From JBKEDG01 sp047973085 (GTDB lineage: Bacteria > Bacillota_I > Bacilli_A > JBKEDG01), in contig JBKEBI010000061.1 of assembly GCA_047973085.1 (NCBI GenBank), positions 1 to 19,106 on the forward strand: a stretch of DNA of 19,106 nt. The letters run 5' to 3'. How positions within the stretch are numbered: the stretch's first letter is position 1; each line of letters opens with the position of its first letter. A program made the translations under genes and the position numbers. A model generated the notes under the pieces. It searched no databases and was not told the origin of the DNA. It was given only the letters and a program-made list of their open reading frames with translations. Shown here one piece after another: positions 1 to 6,394 of the stretch.

Positions 1-1
1 T

Positions 2-241
2 GGAATTAATATGGATAATTACTATCCAAAGTTAATGAAGGATATTCCAGAGGACATCAATATTGTTATTACTATGGGATGCAATGTACAATGCCCATAT
101 ATTCCTGGTAGTTATACAGAAGATTGGGGAATTGAAGATCCATCAGGAAGCCCTATAGAAGCATTTCGTAAGACTAGAGATTTGATTATTATTAAAGTAA
201 ATGATTTACTACTTCGTATAGAAAATGGAGAATTTGAATAA
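2..241 (+). CDS. arsC: Arsenate reductase, low-molecular-weight phosphatase type (5' partial)
   Basis: This is the C-terminal part of a thioredoxin-coupled arsenate reductase that reduces arsenate to arsenite in the cytoplasm. The frame is open to the left edge, so the ATG at 11 is an internal Met and not the start. About 79 codons are present against roughly 130-140 for the family; the N-terminal phosphate-binding loop (CX5R) lies outside the window. Visible family signatures are the YPKLM stretch, VITMGCNVQCPYIP (a pair of cysteines in the redox helix region) and EDWGIEDPSG, which is nearly diagnostic. Many relatives have a cysteine where this protein has Gly in CPYIPG, so the resolving pair would be the CNVQC cysteines. 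It ends 77 bp before a second, unrelated ArsC-like gene. Family assignment rests on motif recognition and is firm; substrate specificity is inferred. Confidence 0.88.
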   Translation, partial: GINMDNYYPKLMKDIPEDINIVITMGCNVQCPYIPGSYTEDWGIEDPSGSPIEAFRKTRDLIIIKVNDLLLRIENGEFE

Positions 242-318
242 CTATTTAAAAACTATAGATATTATTTTTATTTTAATATGTAGTATGATATGATTTATTT
301 TAGAGGAGATGATGTTAA

Positions 319-669
319 ATGAAAATATATTGCCATCCAAGGTGAAGTACTTGTAAGAAGACAATCAGTTTGATTGAAGAGTTAGGAATTGATTATAGTT
401 ATGTAGATTTAACAAAAGAGAGTATAGATTTTGATACGCTAAATAGTTTGTATAAAAATCTAGGGCTACCCATTAAAAAATTTTTTAATACTAGTGGTAT
501 GGATTATCGAAATAACAATATTAAAGATCTTTTTGATAAGTTAAGTGATGAGGAATTACTTAAACTAATTACAGAAAACGGAATGTTACTTAAGCGCCCT
601 TTTATTATTGATAAGAAAGTTTATATTGGGAATAAGATTGATGAAATAATTGCAGATTATGAAATTTAA
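319..669 (+). CDS. Selenocysteine-containing Spx/ArsC-family thioredoxin-fold protein (in-frame TGA at 343-345)
   Basis: Reading from ATG 319 with TGA read through gives a 116-residue protein, the normal length for the Spx/YffB/ArsC-like family. It begins MKIYCHPR-U-STCKK, matching the usual start of the family (hydrophobic strand, then KCSTCKKA), so TGA sits at residue 9 exactly where the first catalytic Cys of CxxC is expected. Downstream family marks are GLPIKKFFNTSGMDYR and GMLLKRPFIID. A conventional caller would start at TTG 370 and lose the active site. AGAGGAG lies 10 nt before the ATG. A hairpin with a G-first loop follows the TGA (see 362-376). No other gene in the window has an in-frame TGA, and Trp is encoded by TGG, so this is not a recoded stop codon in general. 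Likely role: redox enzyme, possibly arsenate reductase-like; the substrate is unknown. A TGA point mutation is the alternative, but it is unlikely given the rest of the gene is intact. Confidence 0.82.
362..376 (+). promoter_or_regulatory. Candidate bacterial SECIS hairpin
   Basis: CAATCA (362-367) pairs perfectly with TGATTG (371-376) around a GTT loop. The loop starts 22 nt after the TGA at 343-345 and its first base is G. Both points fit the published bacterial SECIS consensus as I recall it (short helix, G in the first two loop positions, about 16-37 nt from UGA to the apical loop). The element lies within the coding region, as bacterial SECIS elements do, and would recruit SelB. CTT 350-352 could pair with AAG 377-379 to extend the helix across an internal loop. 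Folding was done by eye. Confidence 0.65.
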
Positions 670-671
670 TT

Positions 672-701
672 AAAAAACGATGTATAATTCTGCATATTTT
701 T
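672..701 (+). terminator. Weak intrinsic terminator after the selenoprotein gene
   Basis: ATGTA (680-684) can pair with TGCAT (691-695) with one G-U pair, around a TAATTC loop. A5-6 lies upstream and a run of T follows at 697-702. The stem is short and A/T-rich, so termination may be partial. It lies 3 nt after the stop codon. Confidence 0.45.
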
Positions 702-817
702 TAATAGGTTATTTAGAAAAAACTATTTATATTAATATATTTTTTAATATTTGATGAAGGATTATAAATATCATTTTGTACTTTAGTAGGATAAGTTATT
801 AAATTTCCTTATTTTAC

Positions 818-845
818 TTGAAAAATAATTTGTAAGTGTTATAAT
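818..845 (+). promoter_or_regulatory. Promoter of the rpsF-ssb-rpsR operon
   Basis: TTGAAA (818-823) is followed after 16 bp by a perfect TATAAT (840-845), with TG at 837-838 forming an extended -10. It sits just upstream of the structured rpsF leader. This is a good match to the housekeeping sigma factor consensus. Confidence 0.75.
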
Positions 846-856
846 AGAAAAGCAAA

Positions 857-898
857 GATTCCTTGCCTAGGATTATAGGCCGTTAGACCAAAAGGAGG
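857..898 (+). promoter_or_regulatory. Candidate S6:S18 autoregulatory leader of rpsF
   Basis: GCCTA (865-869) pairs with TAGGC (876-880) around a GGATTA loop. Directly below, TTCCTT (859-864) pairs with AAGGAG (892-897), which is the rpsF Shine-Dalgarno sequence, with one G-U pair. Between the two helices the 3' strand carries an 11-nt bulge that begins next to CCG (880-882). Many bacterial rpsF leaders bind the S6:S18 complex through a hairpin with a conserved CCG in a bulge, mimicking 16S rRNA. The arrangement here fits that model and would shut down translation when free S6:S18 accumulates. Structure was drawn by eye. Confidence 0.6.
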
Positions 899-905
899 TG
901 TAGAT

Positions 906-1187
906 ATGAAAAAATATGAAATTTCATTTATTGTTTCGCCTAATTTAGATGGTGAGCAAGTTAAATCTACTGTTGAAAATTTTAAAGGTGTGTTAACTGG
1001 AAAAGGTGCAGAGGTTGTAAAAACTGATGATCTTGGACTTAAAACACTTGCTTATGAAATTAATGACTTCAATAAAGGACATTATTTTGTACTTGAAGTT
1101 AATTCAACAGAAGAAGCTAATTTAGAATTTGATCGTTTAGCTAAAATTAATGAAAATATTTTGAGACATATTATCATTAATTTATAA
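906..1187 (+). CDS. rpsF: 30S ribosomal protein S6
   Basis: This 93-residue protein is full length for S6. It opens MKKYEISFIVSPNLDGEQVK and contains the LAYEINDFNKGHYFVLEVN strand region and the C-terminal ENILRHIIIN typical of the family. S6 binds the central domain of 16S rRNA as a heterodimer with S18, whose gene follows two positions downstream. The start is fixed by a near-perfect AAAGGAGGTG ribosome binding site at 891-900. It is the first gene of the classical rpsF-ssb-rpsR operon, driven from the promoter at 818-845 and probably regulated by the leader hairpin that covers the ribosome binding site. Confidence 0.97.
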   Translation: MKKYEISFIVSPNLDGEQVKSTVENFKGVLTGKGAEVVKTDDLGLKTLAYEINDFNKGHYFVLEVNSTEEANLEFDRLAKINENILRHIIINL

Positions 1188-1203
1188 TTAAGGAGTGATT
1201 TAG

Positions 1204-1677
1204 GTGCTTAATAAAGTAGTATTAATAGGTCGTCTGACAAGAGACCCAGATATGAGATTCACTCAAAGCCAAAGAGCAGTTTGTTCTTTTAATTTAGCAG
1301 TTAACCGTAACTTCACTACACAAAGTGGAGAAAGAGAAGCAGACTTTATTAATATTGTTTGCTGGGGAAGAACTGCTGAAAATGTTAGCAAATTTCTTTC
1401 AAAAGGAAGTTTAGTTGCAGTTGATGGAAGAATACAAACAAGAAACTATGATAATGCTCAAGGGCAACGTGTGTATGTTACAGAAGTTGTTGCTGAAAGT
1501 GTGACGTTCTTAGAGTCAAGAAATAGCAATAGTAATAATATACAAGATTATGGTTTTGTTGAACCGAAACAAGAAACAAATACAGCTAGTAAAGAAGCTA
1601 GTTTTGATAGTAATAAGGATCCCTTTGCAGATTTTGGAAATAGTATAGATATTTCTGATGATGATTTACCATTTTAA
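1204..1677 (+). CDS. ssb: Single-stranded DNA-binding protein
   Basis: The product is 157 residues. An OB fold spans about residues 1-105, beginning MLNKVVLIGRLTRDPDMRFT and including FINIVCWGRTAENVSKFLSKGSLVAVDGRIQTRNYDN. A flexible Asn/Ser/Lys-rich linker follows, then the acidic C-terminal tip DISDDDLPF that recruits repair and replication proteins. It coats single-stranded DNA at replication forks. Translation starts at GTG 1204, supported by AGGAG at 1191-1195 with 8 nt spacing and by alignment of MLNKV to family N-termini; there is no nearby ATG in frame. It lies 16 bp after rpsF and 15 bp before rpsR in one operon. Confidence 0.97.
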   Translation: MLNKVVLIGRLTRDPDMRFTQSQRAVCSFNLAVNRNFTTQSGEREADFINIVCWGRTAENVSKFLSKGSLVAVDGRIQTRNYDNAQGQRVYVTEVVAESVTFLESRNSNSNNIQDYGFVEPKQETNTASKEASFDSNKDPFADFGNSIDISDDDLPF

Positions 1678-1692
1678 GAAGGAGGGTTAAGT

Positions 1693-1929
1693 ATGGCATT
1701 CGTTAAAGGAAGAGGACGCAGACGTAAGCGTGTTTGTCATTTTTGTGCAAACAAGTTAGATACGTTAGATTATAAAGATGTAAATAGTTTAAATAAGTAT
1801 ATTACAGATCGTGGGAAAATCAAGCCTAGAAGAGCTACAAGCACTTGTGCTAAGCACCAAAGAATGGTTGCTACAGCTGTTAAGAGAAGTAGACATATGG
1901 CATTTATTCCATTTGTTAAAGAAAATTAG
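1693..1929 (+). CDS. rpsR: 30S ribosomal protein S18 (cysteine-containing form)
   Basis: This 78-residue protein carries a basic N-terminus (KGRGRRRKR) and the S18 core, including the stretch from DYKDVNSLNKYI through RGKIKPRRATSTCAKHQRM and the C-terminal RHMAFIPFV. It keeps a CHFC pair near residues 15-18 and CAKH near residues 54-57, the potential zinc-binding (C+) version of S18; many species also have or only have a version without these cysteines. Translation starts 7 nt after AAGGAGGG. It partners S6 on the 30S platform and completes the S6:S18 complex thought to regulate this operon. Confidence 0.97.
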   Translation: MAFVKGRGRRRKRVCHFCANKLDTLDYKDVNSLNKYITDRGKIKPRRATSTCAKHQRMVATAVKRSRHMAFIPFVKEN

Positions 1930-1954
1930 TAGTTAATATATAGGGGAATTAAAA

Positions 1955-2527
1955 ATGAAAAACTTTGGTAGAGGAATTTTAGGTAGACTAATTATGATAG
2001 CTGTTGGGTTTTTAATGTTTGTGGGAATTTATTTTTTCTCTGCTGGAGGAAAAGCGGAATCGTTATATGAGGACTTTAAGAGCAATATGGAAAGTTCTGG
2101 ACAAATTCATACAATTGAAGCCAGTGATGGATCAAAATTAGTAGCTTACATTACTGAAGATGATCAATATGGGTATGTAATGGAATACGGTGAAGAAAGT
2201 TTAGTTTTAAATTGTGATGAGGATAACCAAGTATATAAATATTTAGGTGAAGATTACTCAGATCAAATAAATTTTGATGATGAATGTAGTGCAATGAAGA
2301 GTGAGTTGGATACAAGTTACAATGAAACTTTAAAGCAATTTTTCAACGGAGATTATGAAGCAGATTATGAAAAGAAAGATGATTATTATTTTGTAAAAGG
2401 TATGTATACAGATGGTGGAATATACACTATTAGTTTATATAAAGACGGTAATAAAGTCATTTGGGAAGATTCTGAAATAAATTATACTGTTGAAATAAAA
2501 GATGATGTTATAATTCCTATCGAGTAA
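1955..2527 (+). CDS. Membrane-anchored protein of unknown function
   Basis: I do not recognise a family for this 190-residue protein. It has a short basic N-terminus followed by one hydrophobic segment at about residues 10-29 (GRLIMIAVGFLMFVGIYFFS), with no lipobox, so it is probably an N-terminal membrane anchor with the rest outside the cell. The remaining 160 residues are acidic and rich in Asp, Glu and Tyr, with predicted beta strands (YGYVMEYGEESLVLNCD, YYFVKGMYTDGGIYTISLYKDG) and two cysteines near residues 85 and 107. It starts after an AGGGGA site, 25 bp downstream of rpsR, and is followed by the terminator at 2563-2596, so it is probably read through from the ribosomal protein operon. 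Confidence 0.7.
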   Translation: MKNFGRGILGRLIMIAVGFLMFVGIYFFSAGGKAESLYEDFKSNMESSGQIHTIEASDGSKLVAYITEDDQYGYVMEYGEESLVLNCDEDNQVYKYLGEDYSDQINFDDECSAMKSELDTSYNETLKQFFNGDYEADYEKKDDYYFVKGMYTDGGIYTISLYKDGNKVIWEDSEINYTVEIKDDVIIPIE

Positions 2528-2562
2528 TGTGGTTGGTTTATGTCAATTTAAAATAAAAATTA

Positions 2563-2596
2563 GGAGCAAGTTCATATTATGTGCCTGCTCTTTTTT
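2563..2596 (+). terminator. Intrinsic terminator of the rpsF operon
   Basis: GAGCA (2564-2568) pairs with TGCTC (2586-2590). An inner CAT/ATG stem and a partly paired internal loop lie between, and six T residues follow (2591-2596). It ends the transcription unit that starts at 818-845. Confidence 0.8.
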
Positions 2597-2670
2597 GTAG
2601 TTAAAATATAATTTTATTGTATGAGTTAATGGAATAAAGAATTATAAAGGAGATAATACAGATAATAATT

Positions 2671-2692
2671 TATATAAAACAGTTTTTATATA
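2671..2692 (+). promoter_or_regulatory. Perfect 9-bp inverted repeat upstream of arcA
   Basis: TATATAAAA and TTTTATATA flank a CAGT centre, giving a 22-bp palindrome that ends 58 bp before the arcA -35 box. No T-run terminator follows and no gene ends just before it, so a protein-binding site is more likely than a terminator. ADI operons are commonly controlled by ArgR-type or Crp/Fnr-type activators; I cannot tell which, if either, binds here. The remainder of 2597-2750 is A/T-rich with no gene visible. Confidence 0.4.
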
Positions 2693-2750
2693 TCTGAATT
2701 AGAGATAATTTATTTTATACTTTACTATGCTACTCATTAGCATCATATTA

Positions 2751-2779
2751 TTGCGCTAATTTTTTTTTTTTGTTATAAT
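2751..2779 (+). promoter_or_regulatory. arcA promoter with a 12-T spacer tract
   Basis: TTGCGC (2751-2756) and a perfect TATAAT (2774-2779, with TG at 2771-2772) are separated by 17 bp. The spacer contains an uninterrupted run of 12 T (2760-2771), so slippage of this tract would change the spacer length. An AAAGGAGG ribosome binding site follows at 2805-2812. Confidence 0.7.
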
Positions 2780-2818
2780 GAGAGTATAAATATTCGCTAA
2801 AAAAAAAGGAGGTTTAAA

Positions 2819-4033
2819 ATGAAACCAATTCATGTAACAAATGAAATAGGAACATTACGGAAGGTACTACTGCACAGACCTGGTAAGGAACTTGAAAATT
2901 TAACACCTGATTTATTAGAGCGATTACTGTTTGATGATATACCATATTTGAAAACAGCTGCAGAAGAACATGATAGTTTTGCAGAGGCACTTAGAAAAGA
3001 GGGAGTTGAAGTTTTCTACCTTACAGACTTAGTAGTTGAAGTTCTTGATTCTGATAGTGAATTAAAAACAGAATTTATTCACCAGTTTATAAATGAATCA
3101 AGAGTTGTTGCTCCTGCAGTATTTAAGGCTTTAGCAAAATACTTCTTATCACTATCTACAAGAGATATGGTTGATAAAATGATTGCTGGAGTTAGGGATT
3201 ATGAGGTTCAAATTGATGAACCAGAGGCACTTAGTGATATGGTCAAGGTTGATTATCCATTTATTACTGATCCATTACCAAATCTATATTTTCAAAGGGA
3301 CCCTTTTTCTTCAGTAGGTGATGGTGCATTGATTAATAAGATGAAAACAGATACAAGAAATCGTGAAACTATCTTTGCAGACTATATTTTTAAATATCAC
3401 CCAGAGTTTAAAACTGTAAAGAGATATTATAATCGTGAAAATGAATTTAGTATTGAAGGTGGAGATGTATTAGTACTTTCAAAAGATACTTTAGCTGTAG
3501 GTATTAGTGAGAGAACTTCAGCAGCAGCAATTGAGGAACTTGCAAACTCTCTATTTTTTGAAAATGAGACAGAGTTTAATGCGATTTTGGCTTTTAATAT
3601 TCCAAATAGGCGTGCTTTTATGCATTTGGATACAGTTTTTACTCAAATTGATTATGACAAATTTACTATTCATCCAGAAATTTTAGGAACACTTGAAGTA
3701 TATGAATTAACAAAGAAGCAAGATAAGATACATATAGAAAAGATGGAAGATACTTTAGAGGCTATTTTGTCAAAATACTTAGGTAAAAAAGTAGAATTAA
3801 TACCATGTGGTGGAGGAGATGATATTGCTTCATCTAGAGAACAATGGAATGATGGTGCCAATACTTTGTGTATTAGACCAGGAGTAGTTGTTGTATATTC
3901 AAGAAATTGGGTTACTAATGAATTATTAAGAAAAAAAGGTATTACTGTAATAGAAGTACCTAGTAGTGAACTTTCGCGTGGTAGAGGTGGTCCAAGATGT
4001 ATGTCAATGCCACTTTATAGAGAAGATTTGTAG
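2819..4033 (+). CDS. arcA: Arginine deiminase
   Basis: The enzyme hydrolyses L-arginine to L-citrulline and ammonia, the first step of the cytoplasmic arginine deiminase (ADI) pathway. The 404-residue length fits the family (about 405-415). Visible signatures in order are the N-terminal EIGTLRKVLLHRPGKELENL, NLYFQRDPFSSVG (the guanidino-binding FxRDP), SIEGGDVLVL, MHLDTVFT with the catalytic His, CGGGDDIASSREQWNDGAN, and the C-terminal RGRGGPRCMSMPL with the nucleophilic Cys at residue 394. The start is set by AAAGGAGG 6 nt upstream. It is the first gene of an operon and is separated by 9 bp from arcB. The pathway yields ATP only if carbamate kinase is present, and arcC is not in this operon. 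Confidence 0.97.
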   Translation: MKPIHVTNEIGTLRKVLLHRPGKELENLTPDLLERLLFDDIPYLKTAAEEHDSFAEALRKEGVEVFYLTDLVVEVLDSDSELKTEFIHQFINESRVVAPAVFKALAKYFLSLSTRDMVDKMIAGVRDYEVQIDEPEALSDMVKVDYPFITDPLPNLYFQRDPFSSVGDGALINKMKTDTRNRETIFADYIFKYHPEFKTVKRYYNRENEFSIEGGDVLVLSKDTLAVGISERTSAAAIEELANSLFFENETEFNAILAFNIPNRRAFMHLDTVFTQIDYDKFTIHPEILGTLEVYELTKKQDKIHIEKMEDTLEAILSKYLGKKVELIPCGGGDDIASSREQWNDGANTLCIRPGVVVVYSRNWVTNELLRKKGITVIEVPSSELSRGRGGPRCMSMPLYREDL

Positions 4034-4042
4034 GAGGATATT

Positions 4043-5059
4043 ATGGGAGTTAATTTAAGAGGAAGAAACTTTACAAAATTATTAGATTTTACACCGCAGG
4101 AGATACAATACCTGCTAGATTTAAGTCGGGATTTGAAGCGTGATAAATACTTAGGTAATGAACATAAGCATTTAAAAGATAAAAATGTAGTATTGTTATT
4201 TCAAAAAGATTCAACAAGAACTAGATGTGCTTTTGAAGTAGGAGCAATGGATCTTGGTATGGGAGTTACGTATTTAGGTCCAAATGGTTCGCAAATGAAC
4301 GTTAAAGAGTCAGTTATGGATACTGCAAGAGTTTTAGGTAGAATGTATGATGGAATTGAATTTAGAGGATATAAGCAAGAAGATGTAGAATTGCTTGGGA
4401 AATATTCAGGTGTTCCTGTTTGGAATGGATTAACAGATGAATATCATCCAACTCAAATTTTAGCCGATTTTATGACAATTATTGAAAAGAAAGGTCATTT
4501 AAAAGATGTGAAATTTACTTTTGTTGGAGATGCTAGAAACAACATGGGTAATTCTTTAATGGTAGGATGTGCAAAAATGGGAATGCATTTTACAGCACTT
4601 GCTCCAAAGAGTTTATGGCCAGATGAAAAGTTGATTAAAGATTGTGAAGAAATTGCTAAAGAAACAGGTGCAACAATTACTTTAACAGAAGATGTTGTAG
4701 AAGGTACAAAAGATGCAGATGCTATATATACTGATGTTTGGGTAAGTATGGGTGAGCCTAAAGAAGTATGGAAAGAGCGTATTCAATTGTTAGCTGATTA
4801 TCAAGTGGATATGAAGATGCTTGCAAATGCAAAAGATGATGTTATTTTCATGCACTGTTTACCAGCATTTCATGATTTAAATACAGAGATTGGTAGAGAT
4901 GTTTCAGATAATTTTAAAGATCATTTCCCAATGCTAAAAAATGGAGAAATGGAAGTTACAAATGAAGTATTTGAAAGTAAGCATTCTGTTGTCTTTGATG
5001 AGGCAGAAAATAGAATGCATACTATAAAAGCAGTAATGCTTGCAACAATAGGAGGATAA
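4043..5059 (+). CDS. arcB: Ornithine carbamoyltransferase (catabolic)
   Basis: This enzyme converts citrulline and phosphate to ornithine and carbamoyl phosphate in the ADI direction (the same fold is named argF in biosynthesis). At 338 residues it is full length. The carbamoyl-phosphate loop STRTR is at residues 57-61, HPTQILADFMTI carries the HPTQ motif, and HCLPAFHDL has the catalytic His-Cys-Leu-Pro at residues 271-274. FVGDARNNMGNSLM is the ornithine-domain strand-loop. Translation begins 5-6 nt after AGGAGGA. The catabolic assignment comes from its place directly after arcA and before the dipeptidase and antiporter genes; sequence alone would not separate it from a biosynthetic enzyme. 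Confidence 0.95.
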   Translation: MGVNLRGRNFTKLLDFTPQEIQYLLDLSRDLKRDKYLGNEHKHLKDKNVVLLFQKDSTRTRCAFEVGAMDLGMGVTYLGPNGSQMNVKESVMDTARVLGRMYDGIEFRGYKQEDVELLGKYSGVPVWNGLTDEYHPTQILADFMTIIEKKGHLKDVKFTFVGDARNNMGNSLMVGCAKMGMHFTALAPKSLWPDEKLIKDCEEIAKETGATITLTEDVVEGTKDADAIYTDVWVSMGEPKEVWKERIQLLADYQVDMKMLANAKDDVIFMHCLPAFHDLNTEIGRDVSDNFKDHFPMLKNGEMEVTNEVFESKHSVVFDEAENRMHTIKAVMLATIGG

Positions 5060-5062
5060 TCT

Positions 5063-6376
5063 ATGGACAAGATTGAAAGTATTTTTGAACAGTATATCAA
5101 TGATTTGAAACAATTAATTGAAATTCCTAGTGTGCTTGATGAAGATTCTGACATGTTCCCTTTTGGTGAAAATGTTCAAAAGGCGTTAGAAAAAATGTTG
5201 GAAATTTCACAAAAAATAGGTTTTTCTACTTATATTGATCCTGATGGTTATTATGGATATGCTGATATTGGAGAAGGAGAAATGTTTGGTGTCCTTGGAC
5301 ATTTAGACGTAGTTCCAACAGGTTCGCTTGATAATTGGAATACAGATCCATTTAAATTAATTAGAAAAGATGGAAAGCTTTATGGGAGAGGAACTCAAGA
5401 TGATAAAGGGCCTACTCTTGCTGCTATGTATGCCTTGAAATTACTTATTGATAACGGTTTTAAATTAAGTAAGAAAGTCAGGTTCATTTTTGGAACTGAT
5501 GAAGAAAGCCTATGGAGAGGTATTGCAAAATATCAAGAAAAAGAAGAAATGCCTAAGTCGGGATTTTCTCCAGATTCAACTTTCCCTCTTGTTTATGCAG
5601 AAAAAGGACTATTGCAATGTATTTTAAAAGGTAAATCAAGTGGTATTGTATTTAGTGGTGGAGATGCATTTAATTCAGTGCCATCAAAAGTAAAGTACAC
5701 GTTAGATCATAAAGATGAATTTAAGAAAAATTTGGAAGAGAATGGCTTTGAATTTTCTGATGATTTGGAAGTTATTGGTAAGGCAGTTCATGCTCAAGTT
5801 GCGGATACTGGTATTAATGCAATTACTAGAACTTTTATTGCTATGAAAGAAATTTGTCCAAATAGTAATGCAATTAATTTTGTTTGTGAAACATTTGGTG
5901 AGGATGCTAATGCAACAACTATTTTTGGAGATTTAAGTGATGAATTTTCAGGGAAGTTAATGTTTAATTTAGGTAAATTTAATTTTAATAATGAGAGTGA
6001 AGAACTTAGTATTGATATAAGAATTCCAGTCACTATTGAAAAGGAAGTTGTTGTTGAAAAATTAACTGAAATAGCAAATAAATATGGTTTAGAGTACAAT
6101 GAATATGATTGGTTAAGATCAATTTACGTTCCAAAAGATTCAAAGTTAATTGCAAATTTAATGGCTGCTTATCAAGAAGTAACGGGTGACATGGAGAGTG
6201 AACCGAAATCTAGTGGTGGTGCAACATATGCACGTGCAATGGATAATTGTGTTGCTTTTGGTGCAGTCTTGAAAAATTCTAGTAAGACAGAGCATCAACC
6301 AAATGAGCATGTTGTGGAAGAAGATATTAAAGTTGCAATGAAGATTTATATGAAAGCATTTGAAAAATTAGTATAA
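5063..6376 (+). CDS. M20-family dipeptidase, PepV/ArcT-like
   Basis: This 437-residue protein is a di-zinc metallopeptidase of the PepV/Sapep type. The expected metal ligands and catalytic residues are visible: H80 in GHLDVVPTG, D113 in GTQDDKGP, E147-E148 in TDEESLW, D171 in SPDSTFPLVYAEKG, and H411 in TEHQPNEHV. The lid domain lies in between. It probably cleaves short, possibly arginine-containing peptides to feed the ADI pathway; a peptidase in this position (often called ArcT) is found in several lactic acid bacterial ADI operons. It starts 3 bp after arcB with GGAGGA in the arcB tail, so translation is probably coupled. GGATYARAM replaces the more usual GGGTYARAL. Substrate specificity is inferred. 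Confidence 0.9.
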   Translation: MDKIESIFEQYINDLKQLIEIPSVLDEDSDMFPFGENVQKALEKMLEISQKIGFSTYIDPDGYYGYADIGEGEMFGVLGHLDVVPTGSLDNWNTDPFKLIRKDGKLYGRGTQDDKGPTLAAMYALKLLIDNGFKLSKKVRFIFGTDEESLWRGIAKYQEKEEMPKSGFSPDSTFPLVYAEKGLLQCILKGKSSGIVFSGGDAFNSVPSKVKYTLDHKDEFKKNLEENGFEFSDDLEVIGKAVHAQVADTGINAITRTFIAMKEICPNSNAINFVCETFGEDANATTIFGDLSDEFSGKLMFNLGKFNFNNESEELSIDIRIPVTIEKEVVVEKLTEIANKYGLEYNEYDWLRSIYVPKDSKLIANLMAAYQEVTGDMESEPKSSGGATYARAMDNCVAFGAVLKNSSKTEHQPNEHVVEEDIKVAMKIYMKAFEKLV

Positions 6377-6394
6377 TTAAAAAGGGGAATTTTT

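Noticed and set aside
343..345. TGA read as tryptophan (genetic code 4) or a simple nonsense mutation
   Set aside because: Trp is encoded by TGG in every gene and no other in-frame TGA exists. The TGA sits at a conserved Cys position with a SECIS-like hairpin after it.
312..356. Short frame from ATG 312 (14 codons) as a leader peptide of the selenoprotein gene
   Set aside because: It has the same ribosome binding site as ATG 319 but no recognisable content; it looks like chance.
370..669. TTG 370 as the true start of a 99-residue protein
   Set aside because: This would remove the first strand and the CxxC region of the thioredoxin fold, and there is no ribosome binding site before 370.
2744..2750. 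CATATTA before the arcA -35 box as a third copy of the shared operator
   Set aside because: No TAATATG half-site at the expected distance; the downstream bases are the T tract.
3670..3861. Minus-strand frames inside arcA, arcB, the dipeptidase, the CoADR fusion and the LPXTG gene
   Set aside because: They lack ribosome binding sites and family motifs and lie opposite strong genes; they are shadows.
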